Positions 1 to 6,016 of a stretch of 17,606 bases of DNA are shown here, piece by piece (the first letter of the stretch is position 1; the number at the start of each line of letters is the position of its first letter). The notes under the pieces were generated by a model that did no database searches, had not been told where the DNA came from, and saw only the letters and a program-made list of their open reading frames with translations. The stretch is taken from positions 1 to 17,606 of the forward strand of contig JBMOQT010000041.1 of assembly GCA_049320945.1 (NCBI GenBank), given 5' to 3'. This DNA is from DYIB01 sp049320945. Its GTDB lineage: Bacteria > Pseudomonadota > Gammaproteobacteria > Burkholderiales > Rhodocyclaceae. A program made the position numbers and the translations under genes.

Positions 1-387
1 AAAGTCGTGCCGTGGCGGCAGGTCCACGACGAGGTGGCGGACCAGGCTGCGGCGGCCGACCGCGGCTCCCACACCGCCCACGCATCCCACGGCGCGGCGC
101 CGCCCCCCCGCGCGGCCGCGCCCGCCTCCCCCGCGGAGAGCGCCGACGCGGTCCGCGGCCGCGGCGTGGTGCGGCAGGTGGACAAGGCCAGCGGCAAAAT
201 CAAGATGACCCACGAGCCGATCGCGGCGCTGGGCTGGCCAAAGATGACGATGTTCTTCCGGTTCAAGGATGCCGCACTCGCCGACCAGGTCAAGGAAGGC
301 GACCAGGTCGAGTTCTTCCTAGAGAAGGCCGGCTCCGGCTACGAGATCTCGCGCCTGCGCCAGGCAGCGCCGGGACAGGCGAAGTGA
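1..387 (+). CDS. CusF-type copper-binding domain protein, 5' end missing
   Basis: The frame is open from the first base of the window and stops with TGA at 385-387, so this is probably the C-terminal part of a longer protein. A GTG at 7 could be a start, but no ribosome binding site can be seen. Numbering from that GTG, residues 20-45 form a low-complexity linker rich in His, Ala and Pro, followed by a CusF-like beta-barrel domain (about 49-120). The CusF metal ligands are present with canonical spacing: His69, Trp77, Met80 and Met82, in the context WPKMTM. CusF domains bind one Cu(I) or Ag(I) in the periplasm, with the Trp capping the site. The linker resembles that before the CusF domain of the CusB protein at 7312-8904, so this may be the tail of another adaptor fusion; a free-standing CusF is the alternative. 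It is followed by the outer-membrane factor gene after 11 nt. Confidence 0.85.
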   Translation, partial: KVVPWRQVHDEVADQAAAADRGSHTAHASHGAAPPPRAAAPASPAESADAVRGRGVVRQVDKASGKIKMTHEPIAALGWPKMTMFFRFKDAALADQVKEGDQVEFFLEKAGSGYEISRLRQAAPGQAK

Positions 388-398
388 GAGGGGACGCG

Positions 399-1856
399 AT
401 GGCACACAGACGAGCGGCCGGCGCAACGCCGGCCCCGCTGGCGGCGGCCGCACTGGCCGTCTTGCTGCTGGCGGGCTGCGCGACCTTTTCGGCGGACGGC
501 GGCTTCGGCGCGGTGCAGGCCGTGGCCAAGGAGCGCCTGGACAAGGAGGTGAAGTGGGTACGCGACCAGTCCGACGCTGACAGCGTGCGCGCGATGGTGG
601 CCAAGCTGCTGGCCGCGCCGCTGTCGCCCGAGGACGCGGTGCAGATCGCCCTGCTGAACAACAAGGGCCTGCAGGCGGTCTATGCCGATCTGGGCATCAG
701 CGAGGCTAACCTGGTCCAGGCGGGCCGGCTGCGCAACCCGGGCTTGTCGTACAGCCGGGCCAGCGCCGGCGGCGAGCTGAAGATGGAGCGGCTGATCGTC
801 TTCGACTTCCTGCAGTTCCTGACCATGCCCCTGGCGGTAAAGATCGAGGGCCAGCGCTTTGAGCAGGCCAAAATGCGGGTAGCCAACGAAATGCTCGGGG
901 TGGCCGCGGCGACGCGCCGCGCCTACTACGACGCCCTGGGTGCCGAGCAGACGGCGCGCTACCGGGAGCAGGTGAAGGATGCGGCGGAGGCCGCGGCGGA
1001 GCTGGCGCGGCGCATGGCGCGCGCCGGCAACCTGAGCCGCGTGGACCAGGCGCGCGAGCAGGTCTTCTACGCCGAGGCCACCGCCGAGCTGGCGGCGGCG
1101 CGCCAGCGGGCGGTGGCGGAGCGCGAGAAGCTGGCGCGCCTGCTGGGCCTGTGGGGCGAGGATCTGGCCTTCAAGCTGCCCGAGCGCCTGCCCGAGCTGC
1201 CTGGGGCCAAGCCCGAGCTGCACGACGTCGAGGCGAGCGCCATCGCCAACCGCCTGGACATCCAGGCGGCCAAGCGCGACACCGAGGCGCTTGCCGAGTC
1301 CCTCGGGCTGACCAAGGCGACGCGCTTCATCAACGTCCTGGAAATCGGCGACTGGCGCACGGTGGAGACGCCGGACCCGCGCAAGCGCGGCTATTCCATC
1401 ATCCTGGAAGTGCCGCTGTTCGACTGGGGCGGCGCGCGTGTGGCTATGGCCGAGGCGATGTACATGCAGTCGGTCAGTCGCCTGGCGGAGGCGGCCGTCA
1501 ACGCGCGCTCGGAGGTGCGCGAAGCCTATTCCGCCTATCTCACCGCCTACGAGCTGGCGCGCCATTACCGGGACGAGATCGTACCGCTGCGCAAGAAGAT
1601 CTCCGAGGAGAACCAGCTGCGCTACAACGCCATGCTGATCAGCGTGTTCGAGCTGCTGGCCGACGCGCGTGAGCAGGTGGCCAGCGTCAACGCCTATATC
1701 GGCGCGCTGCGGGATTTCTGGGCCGCCGACGCCGACTTGCAGATGGCGCTCGCCGGCGCGCCGCCGGCCGGCACGGTCGGCCATTTGATGAGAGACAGGG
1801 GTCCGGGGGGCGAGCGCCAGCTCGACCCGCGACGCCAGCCGAGAAGAGGAGATTGA
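399..1856 (+). CDS. TolC/CusC-family outer-membrane efflux lipoprotein
   Basis: A 485-residue outer-membrane factor. The ATG at 399 is chosen because a purine-rich site (GAGAGGGG, about 387-394) precedes it and a lipoprotein signal peptide follows at once: a hydrophobic run at 14-25 ending in the lipobox LAGC, with Cys27 as the lipidated residue. The rest is the usual long alpha-helical, Ala/Glu/Arg-rich TolC architecture in two repeats, with a strand segment near 'FDFLQFL' and a second near 'VPLFDWGG', a typical TolC motif. TolC-like proteins form trimeric channels across the outer membrane for RND pumps. It lies between a CusF-domain gene and a multicopper oxidase gene, whose ATG starts 1 nt after this stop, so they are probably co-transcribed. 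Its RND permease and adaptor are not in view and may lie upstream. The C-terminal 35 residues are Arg/Gly/Asp-rich and probably disordered. Confidence 0.88.
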   Translation: MAHRRAAGATPAPLAAAALAVLLLAGCATFSADGGFGAVQAVAKERLDKEVKWVRDQSDADSVRAMVAKLLAAPLSPEDAVQIALLNNKGLQAVYADLGISEANLVQAGRLRNPGLSYSRASAGGELKMERLIVFDFLQFLTMPLAVKIEGQRFEQAKMRVANEMLGVAAATRRAYYDALGAEQTARYREQVKDAAEAAAELARRMARAGNLSRVDQAREQVFYAEATAELAAARQRAVAEREKLARLLGLWGEDLAFKLPERLPELPGAKPELHDVEASAIANRLDIQAAKRDTEALAESLGLTKATRFINVLEIGDWRTVETPDPRKRGYSIILEVPLFDWGGARVAMAEAMYMQSVSRLAEAAVNARSEVREAYSAYLTAYELARHYRDEIVPLRKKISEENQLRYNAMLISVFELLADAREQVASVNAYIGALRDFWAADADLQMALAGAPPAGTVGHLMRDRGPGGERQLDPRRQPRRGD

Positions 1857-1857
1857 C

Positions 1858-3138
1858 ATGACGACACGCCGTGAATTCATTCGCTCGTCGGGTGCGGCGC
1901 TGCTGGGCGCGGCGCTGACGAGCAAGGTGCAGGCTGCCGCCCTGCCGGAGGCGCCCGTGCAGACCCGGGCGGCCACCCAGCCGCCGCTCGCGCCGCCCAA
2001 CGGCCGCCCCTACAACCCCGTGGTCACGCTCAACGGCTGGACGCTGCCGTGGCGCATGAAGGACGGCTGGAAGGAGTTTCACCTGGTGGCCGAGCCGGTG
2101 GAGCGCGAGATGGCGCCGGGCATGGTGGCCAACCTGTGGGGCTACAACGGCCAGAGCCCCGGCCCCACCATCGAGTGCGTGGAGGGCGACAAGGTGCGCA
2201 TCTTCGTCACCAACAAGCTGCCCGAGCACACCACCATCCACTGGCACGGCATCCTGCTGCCCAACGGCATGGACGGCGTGGGCGGGCTGAACCAGCCGCA
2301 GATCCCGCCTGGCAAGACCTATGTCTACGAGTTCCAGATGAAGAAGAGCGGCACCTTCATGTACCATCCGCACGCGGACGAAATGGTGCAGATGGCCATG
2401 GGCATGATGGGCTTCATCGTCGTCCATCCCAAGGACCCGCGCCTGCACCGGGTGGACCGCGACTTCGTCTTCCTCATCAACACCTACGACATCGTGCCGG
2501 GCAGCCGCACGCCCAAGGTCAGCACCATGCTGGAGTTCAACCTGTGGGCCTGGAACAGCCGCGTGTTCCCTGGCATCGACCCCTTCGTCGTGCGCCTGGG
2601 CGACCGCGTGCGCATCCGCATGGGCAACCTGTCCATGACCAACCACCCCATCCACATGCACGGCTACGACTTCCAAGTGACCTGCACCGACGGCGGCTGG
2701 GTGCCGGAGAGCGCGCGCTGGCCGGAGACCACCATCGACGTGCCGATCGGCTCGATGCGCGCCTTCGAGTTCGTCGCCGACGCGCCGGGCGACTGGGCCA
2801 TCCACTGCCACAAGTCGCACCACACCATGAACGCCATGGGCCACGACATTCCCACCATGATCGGCGTCGACCATCGCGGCGTCGCCGAGAAGGTCGGCAA
2901 GCTCGTGCCCGAGTACATGGCCATGGGCGACAAGGGCATGGCGGACATGGGGGTGATGGAGATGCCCCTGCCGGAGAACACCCTGCCGATGATGACCGGC
3001 AACGGGCCTTTCGGTCCCATCGAGATGGGCGGCATGTTCACGGTGGTCAAGGTACGCGAGGGGCTGGCGCGCAACGACTACCGCGATCCGGGCTGGTACA
3101 AGCATCCCAGGGGGACGGTCGCCTACGAGTTGAAGTAG
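1858..3138 (+). CDS. Tat-exported two-domain multicopper oxidase (copper oxidase)
   Basis: A 426-residue periplasmic multicopper oxidase, expected to oxidise Cu(I) to Cu(II) with reduction of O2 to water. The N-terminus has a twin-arginine signal (T-R4-R5-E-F-I-R) and a likely cleavage after VQA26. All four copper motifs are present: HWHG at 128-131, HPH at 170-172, HPIHMHG at 263-269, and the HCH-x3-H-x4-M block at 316-327 (Cys317, His322 and Met327 as type 1 ligands with His263). Only about 90 residues separate the second and third motifs, so there is no middle cupredoxin domain. That makes it a two-domain enzyme with its type 1 site in domain 2, as in small laccases. A Met-rich stretch (eight Met at 354-379) may bind extra copper. 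An AGAAGAGGAG site ends 7 nt before the ATG. The upstream stop at 1854-1856 and a cupredoxin gene 38 nt downstream place it in one operon. The substrate is inferred. Confidence 0.93.
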   Translation: MTTRREFIRSSGAALLGAALTSKVQAAALPEAPVQTRAATQPPLAPPNGRPYNPVVTLNGWTLPWRMKDGWKEFHLVAEPVEREMAPGMVANLWGYNGQSPGPTIECVEGDKVRIFVTNKLPEHTTIHWHGILLPNGMDGVGGLNQPQIPPGKTYVYEFQMKKSGTFMYHPHADEMVQMAMGMMGFIVVHPKDPRLHRVDRDFVFLINTYDIVPGSRTPKVSTMLEFNLWAWNSRVFPGIDPFVVRLGDRVRIRMGNLSMTNHPIHMHGYDFQVTCTDGGWVPESARWPETTIDVPIGSMRAFEFVADAPGDWAIHCHKSHHTMNAMGHDIPTMIGVDHRGVAEKVGKLVPEYMAMGDKGMADMGVMEMPLPENTLPMMTGNGPFGPIEMGGMFTVVKVREGLARNDYRDPGWYKHPRGTVAYELK

Positions 3139-3176
3139 GATTTCAAGTCATTGAAGTTTTTCACAAGGAGCAAGAC

Positions 3177-3662
3177 ATGCGAAAGTTGATGTTTGCGGTT
3201 GCAGCGGCGCTGGCCCTGGGCGGCGCCGCCTATGCGGGCGGCGAGCACGGTAGCGATCACGCCCACGACGGCGGAGACGAGCACGCCAGCGCGGTGGGCA
3301 AGCCCGGCGACCCGGCCAAGGCGGCGCGCACCATCGAGGTGGCGATGAGCGACGACATGAGATTCACGCCGAACAAGATCAGCGTCAGGCGGGGCGAGAC
3401 CGTGAGGTTCGTGGTGAAGAACACGGGCCAGATGAAGCACGAGATGGTGCTGGGCTCCATGAAAGAGCTGAAGGAGCATGCGGAGATGATGCGCAAGATG
3501 CCCGGCATGGAGCACGCCGATCCCAACCTGGTCGCCGTCGAGCCGGGCAAGACGGGCGAACTGGTGTGGCAATTCACGCGCGCCGGCACCTTCGACTTCG
3601 CCTGCCTGATCCCGGGCCATTTCGAGGCGGGCATGGCCGGCAAGCTGGCGGTCAAGCGCTAA
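3177..3662 (+). CDS. secreted cupredoxin (type 1 copper protein, CopI-like)
   Basis: A 161-residue protein with a Sec signal peptide (hydrophobic 5-18, cleavage probably after AYA20) and then a His/Asp-rich segment at 24-36 that could bind metal. The remainder is a plastocyanin/azurin-like cupredoxin fold with a complete type 1 copper site: His88 (in MKHEM), Cys143, His148 and Met153 (C-L-I-P-G-H then AGM). A Met-rich insertion (Met104, 105, 108, 111) lies between the His88 strand and the C-terminal ligand loop. The ATG at 3177 is preceded by AAGGAG with good spacing. Cupredoxins of this type near copper oxidases include CopI, which gives periplasmic copper tolerance in Rubrivivax; whether this is an orthologue cannot be decided here. 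The position directly after the two-domain oxidase suggests it is its electron partner or a copper buffer. Confidence 0.9.
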   Translation: MRKLMFAVAAALALGGAAYAGGEHGSDHAHDGGDEHASAVGKPGDPAKAARTIEVAMSDDMRFTPNKISVRRGETVRFVVKNTGQMKHEMVLGSMKELKEHAEMMRKMPGMEHADPNLVAVEPGKTGELVWQFTRAGTFDFACLIPGHFEAGMAGKLAVKR

Positions 3663-3677
3663 AGAGGCGGCCGAAGC

Positions 3678-3708
3678 GCCGCGGCGGCTCCTTCCGGGGC
3701 GCCGCGGC
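3678..3708 (+). terminator. possible transcription terminator or mRNA-end hairpin
   Basis: A 9-bp perfect GC stem (3678-3686 with 3700-3708) around a 13-nt loop begins 16 nt after the cupredoxin stop. There is no run of T after it, so it is not a classical intrinsic terminator. It could still mark the end of the first operon, limit read-through, or protect the mRNA 3' end. In DNA this GC-rich, hairpins also arise by chance. Confidence 0.35.
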
Positions 3709-3732
3709 CGCCGCCCAACACGGAGGCCAACG

Positions 3733-3792
3733 ATGAGGTTCCTGCTTGCGCCGGTGATCGGCTTGCCTTGGGCCGACATTACGAAGAAGTAA
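3733..3792 (+). CDS. 19-residue mini-ORF with good ribosome binding site
   Basis: ATG at 3733, TAA at 3790-3792. A GGAGG at 3722-3726 sits 6 nt before the ATG, an ideal spacing. The peptide starts M-R-F-L-L-A-P-V-I-G-L and ends in Lys-Lys; the beginning resembles the start of a signal peptide or membrane segment. It could be a leader peptide, a small membrane peptide, or the 5' stump of a gene lost by deletion. I do not recognise it. Confidence 0.3.
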   Translation: MRFLLAPVIGLPWADITKK

Positions 3793-4017
3793 TATTCGCG
3801 TCAGTTTTCGGTCGAGGTGCAGCCGGCAAACTGCGTCCGTTGCCCAATCGAGAAGAGAACAACGTGACGCACAAGCCGCTGTCCACCCTCCCGCCGCGAC
3901 GAAGTGAAACGGCCGCCGCAGCCGCGCGCGACGGGTTGGCGCCTCAAGCCGATGTCATCGATACCGTGGCGGCCGACGATTTGATCCCCGTCAAAACAGC
4001 GCCGGCGAGCCCGTTGA

Positions 4018-4023
4018 TATAAT
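4018..4023 (+). promoter_or_regulatory. probable -10 element (TATAAT) of the czcI-like gene
   Basis: A perfect sigma-70 -10 hexamer lies 37 nt before the GTG start at 4061. No good -35 hexamer sits at 16-18 bp; at longer spacing there is only AAAACA at about 3993-3998 (19-bp spacer, as in MerR-family promoters), which is weak. No clear CueR-like dyad was found. The position supports GTG 4061 over an upstream in-frame ATG at 4022, which would lie at or before the transcription start. Confidence 0.45.
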
Positions 4024-4060
4024 GGCTCTGCCATTTCAATCCTTACAAGAAAAGACCTCC

Positions 4061-4450
4061 GTGCCCTTCAAGCGCATTCTCGCGGTCTTCCTGATGCTGT
4101 GGCTGCCGCTCCAGGCCGCTTACGCAACGTCGATGCAGTGGTGCTCGTACGCATCGCAGGAGCACGCGCAGGCGGGGACGGCCTCCCACCAGTCCGATGA
4201 CGCGGCGCCGGGCGATGACGCCGGGCAGCCCGGCCACGAGGCCGCCTGCGGCCAGCAGGTGGGTCAGGCCGATTCCGGAGGCGACAGCGATTGCCGGCTG
4301 TGCCATCTGGCGGGCGGCGCCTTCGTGTCCGTCGATGCCGGCCCGGGGCGGTCCTTGCCGGAAGGCGGCGCCGCCGACCTCGCCGTCGTTGTCTTCCATT
4401 CCGTAGTTCCCGACCCCACCCACCCTCCCCCCGTGCCTGCGTCCCGTTGA
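4061..4450 (+). CDS. small secreted CzcI-like metal-resistance protein
   Basis: A 129-residue protein from GTG 4061. This start gives a compact signal peptide with the motif LPLQAAYA at 15-22, very like the N-terminus of CzcI proteins from heavy-metal resistance clusters. The mature part is rich in His, Asp, Gly and Ala, has Cys28 near the new N-terminus, Cys63, and a DCxxCH element (Cys78, Cys81, His82). The C-terminus is Pro-rich, also typical of CzcI. CzcI is a small periplasmic protein encoded near czcCBA and thought to modulate that system; its biochemistry is not settled. Here it precedes a CopG-like gene in a copper cluster, with no Czc pump visible. A better-known start is lacking because the purine-rich AAGAAAAGA lies 5-13 nt upstream without a clean GGAG. 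Confidence 0.65.
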   Translation: MPFKRILAVFLMLWLPLQAAYATSMQWCSYASQEHAQAGTASHQSDDAAPGDDAGQPGHEAACGQQVGQADSGGDSDCRLCHLAGGAFVSVDAGPGRSLPEGGAADLAVVVFHSVVPDPTHPPPVPASR

Positions 4451-4535
4451 CGCGGGCACGCGGTCCGCAACCGCCCGAAGCATTCCGGCGGCTTGGCCGC
4501 GGCCCTTCCTGCGGTGTCGGTGATGCGAGGAAGTA

Positions 4536-5018
4536 ATGGGTGTGTTTTCACTGTTTTTTGTTTCCCCCGGTGTCGCGGCGCGGCTGCGCCGGATCGTGCC
4601 GGCCCTGTGGCGGCCCCTTCTGCTGTTGGGCTTTCCGGCGCTTGCCGCCGCCCACGAGATGACTGTGTTCATGAGCCCCACCTGCCTGTGCTGCACCAAG
4701 TGGGCAAAGCACATGCGCAGCGGGGGCTTTTCCGGGCACGTGGTGAGCCAGCAGCACATGGGGCCGGTCAAGGAGCGCATCGGCGTCCCGGCGGCGCTCC
4801 GCTCATGCCATACGGCGGTGGTCGGCGGCTATGTGATCGAAGGCCACGTGCCCGCCGACGCGGTGAGTCGCCTGCTCCAGGAGCGGCCCGCCGTCGCCGG
4901 TCTGGCGGTGCCCGGCATGCCGGCGGGCGCGCCCGGGATGGAATCGCCCCGGCCGGAGCGCTACCGCATCCTGAGCTTCGATCGGGGCGGCGCAAACACC
5001 GTGTTCGAGCTGCGCTGA
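4536..5018 (+). CDS. copG: DUF411 / CopG-like periplasmic copper-binding protein
   Basis: A 160-residue protein with a long N-terminal signal (hydrophobic 20-38, cleavage probably after LAAA39) and a mature part beginning HEMTVF. The signature of the DUF411/CopG family is present: M-S-P-T-C50-L-C52-C53-x-K-W, followed by conserved Gly, Val and His positions (S71-Q-Q-H74-M75) and the block S90-C91-H92-T93-A94 with GYVIEGHVP. CopG proteins have a thioredoxin-like fold and bind a copper cluster through these Cys, His and Met residues; they occur in copper-resistance operons. A GAGGAAG site precedes ATG 4536 at slightly short spacing. The segment at 114-150 is a Pro/Gly/Met-rich insertion before the C-terminal strand. 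The next gene begins 16 nt after the stop. Confidence 0.88.
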   Translation: MGVFSLFFVSPGVAARLRRIVPALWRPLLLLGFPALAAAHEMTVFMSPTCLCCTKWAKHMRSGGFSGHVVSQQHMGPVKERIGVPAALRSCHTAVVGGYVIEGHVPADAVSRLLQERPAVAGLAVPGMPAGAPGMESPRPERYRILSFDRGGANTVFELR

Positions 5019-5034
5019 CCCTGGTGGAGAAAAC

Positions 5035-5310
5035 ATGGACGACGATGGCACAGTACTGCCGCCCTGCCACGGGGAGATCCCCCACGGCACCCAGTGCCTT
5101 TGCCTGCTGCTGGCGGCGGCGGTGTCGCCCGAGGGCGAGCCACCGCGCTTCGGCTACTGCCTGCACGTGCTGCAGAAGCGCTGGCGCATGACCTGCCGCC
5201 ACGGCGAAGTCGGCCCTCCCGAGACGCCGTCCAAGGGCAGCGAGAAGTGGCGCGACCTGGGGAAGATGGACGGCGTCAAGGCCATCTTGGTGAAGAACGG
5301 TTGCCGATGA
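5035..5310 (+). CDS. cysteine-rich small protein of unknown function
   Basis: A 91-residue protein I do not recognise. The ATG at 5035 has a GGTGGAGAA site 6 nt upstream and lies 16 nt after the CopG-like stop, so the two are probably co-translated. Codon third positions are strongly G/C as in the neighbours, which supports real coding. It has six cysteines (11, 21, 23, 42, 54, 90), several with a nearby His (C11-H, C42-L-H, C54-R-H), but no signal peptide. The segment LLLAAAV at 24-30 is too short and broken for a membrane span. A cytosolic metal-binding or redox role is possible, but this is only inferred from composition and context. Confidence 0.65.
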   Translation: MDDDGTVLPPCHGEIPHGTQCLCLLLAAAVSPEGEPPRFGYCLHVLQKRWRMTCRHGEVGPPETPSKGSEKWRDLGKMDGVKAILVKNGCR

Positions 5311-5572
5311 GGATGCAATGACGGGAAAAACGGCGAAAAGACCACGCCCGGCGCAGGAGGAGGCGGGGCTGTCTGGAATTGGCCACATCCCCAATGCTTG
5401 GCGCGGGCGGATCAATCCGCGAATGGGCGTGGCGCAGGCATGGAGCGGACGGGGGCGTGTGCAGCGGCGCCCCGCAGGCCTTCGATGCAAGCGCGCGGCT
5501 TGACGATGAATACCCGCGCCGGCGGTTCCGGCAATATTTCCGGCAATATCTTTGACGACAGGAGGATCGACG
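5311..5572. other. spacer before cusF with possible promoter sites
   Basis: About 260 bases of mixed composition. A 61-codon frame at 5318-5503 has a plausible TGAGGA site, but its codon use is unlike its neighbours (many A-ending codons, Arg/Gly-rich), so I do not call it a gene. The 3' part has a perfect 12-bp tandem repeat (5526-5549) and the ribosome binding site of cusF (GGAGG at 5561-5565). No clear -35/-10 pair was found. Confidence 0.5.
5526..5549. repeat. perfect tandem repeat, 2 x 12 bp, upstream of cusF
   Basis: Two abutting copies of TTCCGGCAATAT (5526-5537 and 5538-5549) end 11 nt before the GGAGG of cusF. The position between spacer and start, and the AT-rich half of each unit, make a regulator-binding or transcript-leader role possible. 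Chance duplication by slippage is the simple alternative. Confidence 0.7.
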
Positions 5573-5887
5573 ATGAGCAAACTGGCAGTAGCGCTGGCAG
5601 CGGCGCTGGCGATCGGCACCACGGCCCAGGCCTGGGCCCAGGGCAAGGACGAGGCGGTCCATGCGAGCGGCGTGGTAAAGCGCCTGGACGCGGGCGCGGG
5701 CGTGGTGAACATCGCCCACGACCCGGTGCCGGCGCTCAAGTGGCCGGCGATGACCATGGACTTCAAGGTGAAGGACAAGAAGCTGCTGGAGTCGGTCAAG
5801 CCCGAGCAACGGATCATGTTCAGCCTGGTGAACCAGCCCGGCAGCGGCTACGTGATCTCCCACATCGAACCGGCGGCGAAGAAATAG
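5573..5887 (+). CDS. cusF: CusF, periplasmic Cu(I)/Ag(I)-binding chaperone
   Basis: A 104-residue secreted protein: signal peptide at 1-22 (cleavage near AWA22) followed by a single CusF domain. The Cu(I) site is complete, with His49, Trp57, Met60 and Met62 in the context KWPAMTM and the same spacing as the other two CusF domains of this window. CusF picks up Cu(I)/Ag(I) in the periplasm and passes it to CusB. The ATG at 5573 is chosen over an in-frame ATG at 5552 because GGAGG lies 7 nt upstream and the signal peptide then starts M-S-K. It precedes cusCBA by about 130 nt. A hairpin with a 6-bp stem (5934-5939 with 5947-5952) lies in that gap and could adjust relative expression, but it is weak. 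Confidence 0.93.
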   Translation: MSKLAVALAAALAIGTTAQAWAQGKDEAVHASGVVKRLDAGAGVVNIAHDPVPALKWPAMTMDFKVKDKKLLESVKPEQRIMFSLVNQPGSGYVISHIEPAAKK

Positions 5888-6016
5888 GGCGGCGCGCTCG
5901 CCCATGGCATGATGACGGGCCAAGGCGAACACCGGGCAGTGCGGCGCTGCCCAACAACACGAAAGGAAACAGCGGAAGTGACGACTCTAGGCGATCTTGA
6001 CGGACAGAGACGACCC

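Larger units (their letters stand above)
3663..4060. other. intergenic region between the cupredoxin and CzcI-like genes
   Basis: About 400 bases without a convincing gene. It holds a GC-rich hairpin at 3678-3708, a 19-codon mini-ORF with a good ribosome binding site at 3733-3792, a possible 52-codon frame from a GTG at 3864 that I do not trust, and a perfect TATAAT at 4018-4023. Base composition between about 3780 and 4020 is lower in GC than the neighbouring genes, as expected for a promoter-bearing spacer. Confidence 0.6.

Noticed and set aside
339..2000. 553-codon open frame on the minus strand opposite the TolC-like gene
   Set aside because: Shadow frame with unnatural composition; the plus strand has a clear lipoprotein and TolC fold.
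3864..4022. 52-codon frame from GTG with a purine-rich site upstream
   Set aside because: Its stop lies in the TATAAT element, composition is low-complexity Ala-rich, codon use is unlike its neighbours, and no family is recognisable.
4292..4306. CxxCH motif in the CzcI-like protein, resembling a cytochrome c haem site
   Set aside because: A single motif in a short His/Asp-rich protein with CzcI-like ends; DCxxCH occurs in CzcI-type proteins and there is no cytochrome fold or distal ligand.
5318..5503. 61-codon frame with a TGAGGA site before the ATG
   Set aside because: Arg/Gly-rich translation with atypical codons and no domain; more likely spacer upstream of cusF.
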